In this document: piece by piece, positions 5,463 through 7,134 of the stretch
Layout of the letters: the number at the start of each line of letters is the position of its first letter
Numbering within the stretch: position 1 is the stretch's first letter
From: Deltaproteobacteria bacterium
GTDB lineage: Bacteria; Desulfobacterota; GWC2-55-46; S146-70; JAUXIU01
Assembly (NCBI GenBank): GCA_030620895.1
Contig: JAUXIU010000054.1
Location: 1 to 7,134 of the forward strand
DNA length: 7,134 nt
Direction: 5' to 3'
Notes under the pieces: model-generated
The model's input: only the letters and a program-made list of their open reading frames with translations
What the model was told of the DNA's origin: nothing
Databases searched by the model: none
Position numbers and translations under genes: made by a program

Positions 5463-6251
5463 TTGGATGAGAAAACACTCGATCTCTGGCAGGTTGCAGT
5501 CATAGGATCCATCGGGCTGATCACTTTCCTCGGCCTCTGGGAGTTGTTGGTACGCCTTGGGATTATCGATCCCTTTTTCCTTCCTGCTCCAAGTCAGGTG
5601 CTACAACGCATGCAACAACTGGCCACAGGCCCTGATGCTGTCCTTCTCCACGACATTAGAATGAGCTCCACCCGTGTGCTGACCGGCTTTATCCTCAGTG
5701 CAGTGGTGGCAGTCCCCTTCGGTCTTGTTATGGGGATGAACTCAGTAGTGCGTGCAGCCCTTAATCCTGTTATATCCATTATACGTCCTCTTCCGGCCCT
5801 GAGCTGGATCCCTCTCTCCATGTTGTGGCTGGGTATTGACGAACAGCAGAAGTATGCTATCGTCTTCATGGGCTCCTTCGCCTCTGTTCTGGTCTATACC
5901 ACCGATGCCACTATGCGTGTAGACTCAATCTTAAAAATCGTCGCCAAGAATCTGGGGGCATCTCACTTCCAGGTGCTGCGCCACGTGGTATTGCCGGGGG
6001 CACTGCCCAATATCCTAAGCGGTCTCAAGGTGGCACTGGCCATTGCCTGGACCTGTGTCATCTCCGCCGAGATGGTAGGCGCCAACAGCGGCCTTGGTTT
6101 CCGTATCTGGACTGCCAAGGAATGGTCTGACACCGGCCAGGTACTGGTGGGCATGTTGTCCATTAGCCTCACTGTCCTGCTCTTGGACATCCTCTTTCGT
6201 GTTGCTGAGAGACTTCTCCTGCCCTGGCAGAAGAAGGGGGTAGGCTCATGA
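5463..6251 (+). CDS. ABC transporter permease, TauC/SsuC-like (TTG start)
   Basis: This 262-residue inner-membrane permease is of the BPD_transp_1 type. It has hydrophobic segments at about 11-30, 72-92, 103-123, 131-147, 186-206 and 229-250. It carries the EAA cytoplasmic loop that docks on the ATPase (about 162-181, KNLGASHFQVLRHVVLPGAL). FFLPAPSQVL near the N-terminus and RPLPALSWIPLSMLWLG (108-124) are typical of SsuC/TauC. The start is TTG at 5463, giving MDEKTLDLW; AAGGAG at 5447-5452 lies ten bases upstream, inside the end of the previous gene. The ATG four bases further on is out of frame. The TGA stop overlaps the ATG of the ATPase gene (ATGA), so the two should be translationally coupled. 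Confidence 0.93.
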   Translation: MDEKTLDLWQVAVIGSIGLITFLGLWELLVRLGIIDPFFLPAPSQVLQRMQQLATGPDAVLLHDIRMSSTRVLTGFILSAVVAVPFGLVMGMNSVVRAALNPVISIIRPLPALSWIPLSMLWLGIDEQQKYAIVFMGSFASVLVYTTDATMRVDSILKIVAKNLGASHFQVLRHVVLPGALPNILSGLKVALAIAWTCVISAEMVGANSGLGFRIWTAKEWSDTGQVLVGMLSISLTVLLLDILFRVAERLLLPWQKKGVGS

Positions 6252-7042
6252 GCGAGATACTCATCCGTGCCGAGAATGTTACCAAGACCTTTGTATCCCG
6301 CAAAGGGCGGGTGGAGGCTGTCAGGGATTTTTCCATCGATGTGCAAAGGGGCAAGGTAGTGTGTATTGTGGGCGCATCCGGTTGTGGTAAGAGCACCTTC
6401 CTCAATATGGTTGCTGGTTTCATTCAGCCCACCTCTGGATGCATCTCGCTGGAGGGCAAGCCGATCACCAGCATCGAACCTCGCTGCGGCATGATCTTTC
6501 AGAGCTATGCCCTCTTTCCATGGATGACCGTCCTTGATAACGTATCCTTTGGCCCGCGCCTTAAAGGTGTGAGAAAGAGTGAACGCTATCAAAAGGCCCG
6601 CCGCTGGATCGAAATGGTGGGGCTTCAGGGTTTCGAGGATGCCTATCCCGGCGAACTCTCCGGCGGTATGCAGCAACGCGTTGCCCTGAGCAGAGTGCTG
6701 GCAAACGAACCTGATGTACTGCTGTGTGACGAGCCATTCGCCGCGCTGGATGCAATGACCCGCCAGATCATGCAGCAGGAATTATTGCACATCGTACAGA
6801 AATCGGGAAAGACTGTTATATTCATTACCCATTCTATTGATGAGGCCCTGATCCTGAGCGACACGCTGGTGGTAATGTCGGCCCGGCCGGGGCAGGTTAA
6901 GGCTGTCTACGACAATGACCTGCCACACCCCCGTAAGCTAGAGGTACAACTAACCGATCGCTTCCTGAAACTAAAACGGCAGGTCTGGAACCTCGTGCAG
7001 GAAGAGGTGGTGGGCAGTATGACAATGCCTGTTATACGCTGA
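6248..7042 (+). CDS. ABC transporter ATP-binding protein, TauB/SsuB-like
   Basis: This 264-residue cytoplasmic ATPase energises the importer. All nucleotide-binding elements are intact: Walker A GASGCGKST (42-50), Q-loop Gln85 in FQSYALFPW, signature LSGGMQQ (137-143), Walker B VLLCDE (157-162), D-loop ALD (166-168) and switch His195 in ITHSIDEAL. The length and the C-terminal ARPGQVKAVYDNDLPHPR motif fit the TauB/SsuB/NrtD subgroup, without a regulatory TOBE extension. The ribosome site AAGGGGG (6234-6240) is seven bases before the ATG, which overlaps the permease stop. It is the last gene of the operon. No hairpin terminator with a T-tract follows before the window ends. Confidence 0.95.
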   Translation: MSEILIRAENVTKTFVSRKGRVEAVRDFSIDVQRGKVVCIVGASGCGKSTFLNMVAGFIQPTSGCISLEGKPITSIEPRCGMIFQSYALFPWMTVLDNVSFGPRLKGVRKSERYQKARRWIEMVGLQGFEDAYPGELSGGMQQRVALSRVLANEPDVLLCDEPFAALDAMTRQIMQQELLHIVQKSGKTVIFITHSIDEALILSDTLVVMSARPGQVKAVYDNDLPHPRKLEVQLTDRFLKLKRQVWNLVQEEVVGSMTMPVIR

Positions 7043-7054
7043 GTAGAGGAGACT

Positions 7055-7068
7055 AAGGGGACTGTCCC
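7055..7068. repeat. GGGGACTGTCCC palindrome downstream of the ABC operon
   Basis: GGGAC-T-GTCCC is a perfect 5+1+5 palindrome, 14 bases after the ATPase stop. The preceding AAGGGGAC is the inverted copy of GTCCCCTT at 4221-4228 next to the RAYT remnant, so the two bracket the ABC operon in opposite orientation. GGGGAC palindromes of this kind are common in REP-type elements. The one-base loop argues against a simple hairpin terminator. Confidence 0.4.
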
Positions 7069-7076
7069 AGGCAGTT

Positions 7077-7134
7077 TGAGGATAGAGGTTAGAGGCTAAG
7101 GCAAAGGCTTAGGCTTAGGTTAAGGTTAAGGCAA
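7077..7134. repeat. Degenerate 7-mer then 6-mer tandem array, running off the right edge
   Basis: Heptamers TGAGGAT, AGAGGTT, AGAGGCT and AAGGCAA (7077-7104) pass without a gap into hexamers AGGCTT, AGGCTT, AGGTTA, AGGTTA and AGGCAA (7105-7134), so the core AGGYTW recurs through the end of the window. The G-rich strand is the plus strand. No open frame of interest crosses it, and its true length is unknown because it continues past the edge. Confidence 0.7.

Noticed and set aside
5467..5469. ATG as the permease start
   Set aside because: It is out of frame with the permease. The in-frame TTG at 5463 has an AAGGAG site at acceptable spacing.
5963..6676. Long open frame (237 codons) on the minus strand across the permease and ATPase genes
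   Set aside because: It lies opposite two fully convincing transporter genes, and its translation shows no recognisable domain. It is a shadow of high-GC coding sequence.
7077..7134. Start of a CRISPR array or telomere-like end
   Set aside because: The units are only 6-7 bases with no spacers, so it is not CRISPR. Nothing indicates a replicon end.

Overview
The window comes from a Gram-negative bacterium. The signs are an inner-membrane TolQ/ExbB proton-channel subunit, a lipoprotein-type periplasmic binding protein and the remnant of a REP-associated tyrosine transposase (RAYT). Genes are dense, Shine-Dalgarno sites are mostly strong (AGGAGG type), and base composition is moderate. The lineage cannot be fixed from this stretch. 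The gene mix would suit an environmental lineage of the Nitrospirota or Desulfobacterota kind, but that is inference only.

Left half, minus strand (about 1-4020). Read in the direction of transcription (right to left), a first unit runs yjbQ (4020-3601), a YpsA-like SLOG/molybdenum-carrier-type protein (3591-3121) and a 67-residue unknown protein (3071-2868). It ends at a hairpin terminator near 2790-2816. After a 269-bp gap that holds hairpins, a perfect TATAAT, an operator-like dyad and short G-rich repeats, a second unit runs tilS (2598-1201), a gamma-carbonic-anhydrase-like hexapeptide protein (1102-584) and an ExbB/TolQ-family gene (591 to beyond the left edge). The last two genes overlap by 8 bases.

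Centre (4021-4345). This divergent intergenic stretch looks empty but is not. On the minus strand it carries the N-terminal 50 codons of a RAYT transposase (4173-4021), broken by an in-frame TAG and cut off before the catalytic HUH motif. The residual frame ends directly against the yjbQ start codon. Upstream of the remnant lie a near-consensus sigma70 promoter (TTGACA, 16 nt, TAGAAT) and a REP-like palindrome containing GGGGACACCC. The promoter points into yjbQ, so the yjbQ unit may now be transcribed from a promoter left by the dead element.

Right half, plus strand (4346-7042). A compact three-gene operon encodes an ABC importer of the nitrate/sulfonate/taurine type: a lipoprotein binding protein, a permease with a TTG start, and an ATPase whose start overlaps the permease stop (ATGA). 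Together they would form a complete uptake system; the substrate cannot be read from the sequence. It is not accompanied by any desulfonation or other catabolic gene inside the window. The operon is followed by a second GGGGAC palindrome and a tandem array of degenerate 7-mers and 6-mers that runs off the right edge.
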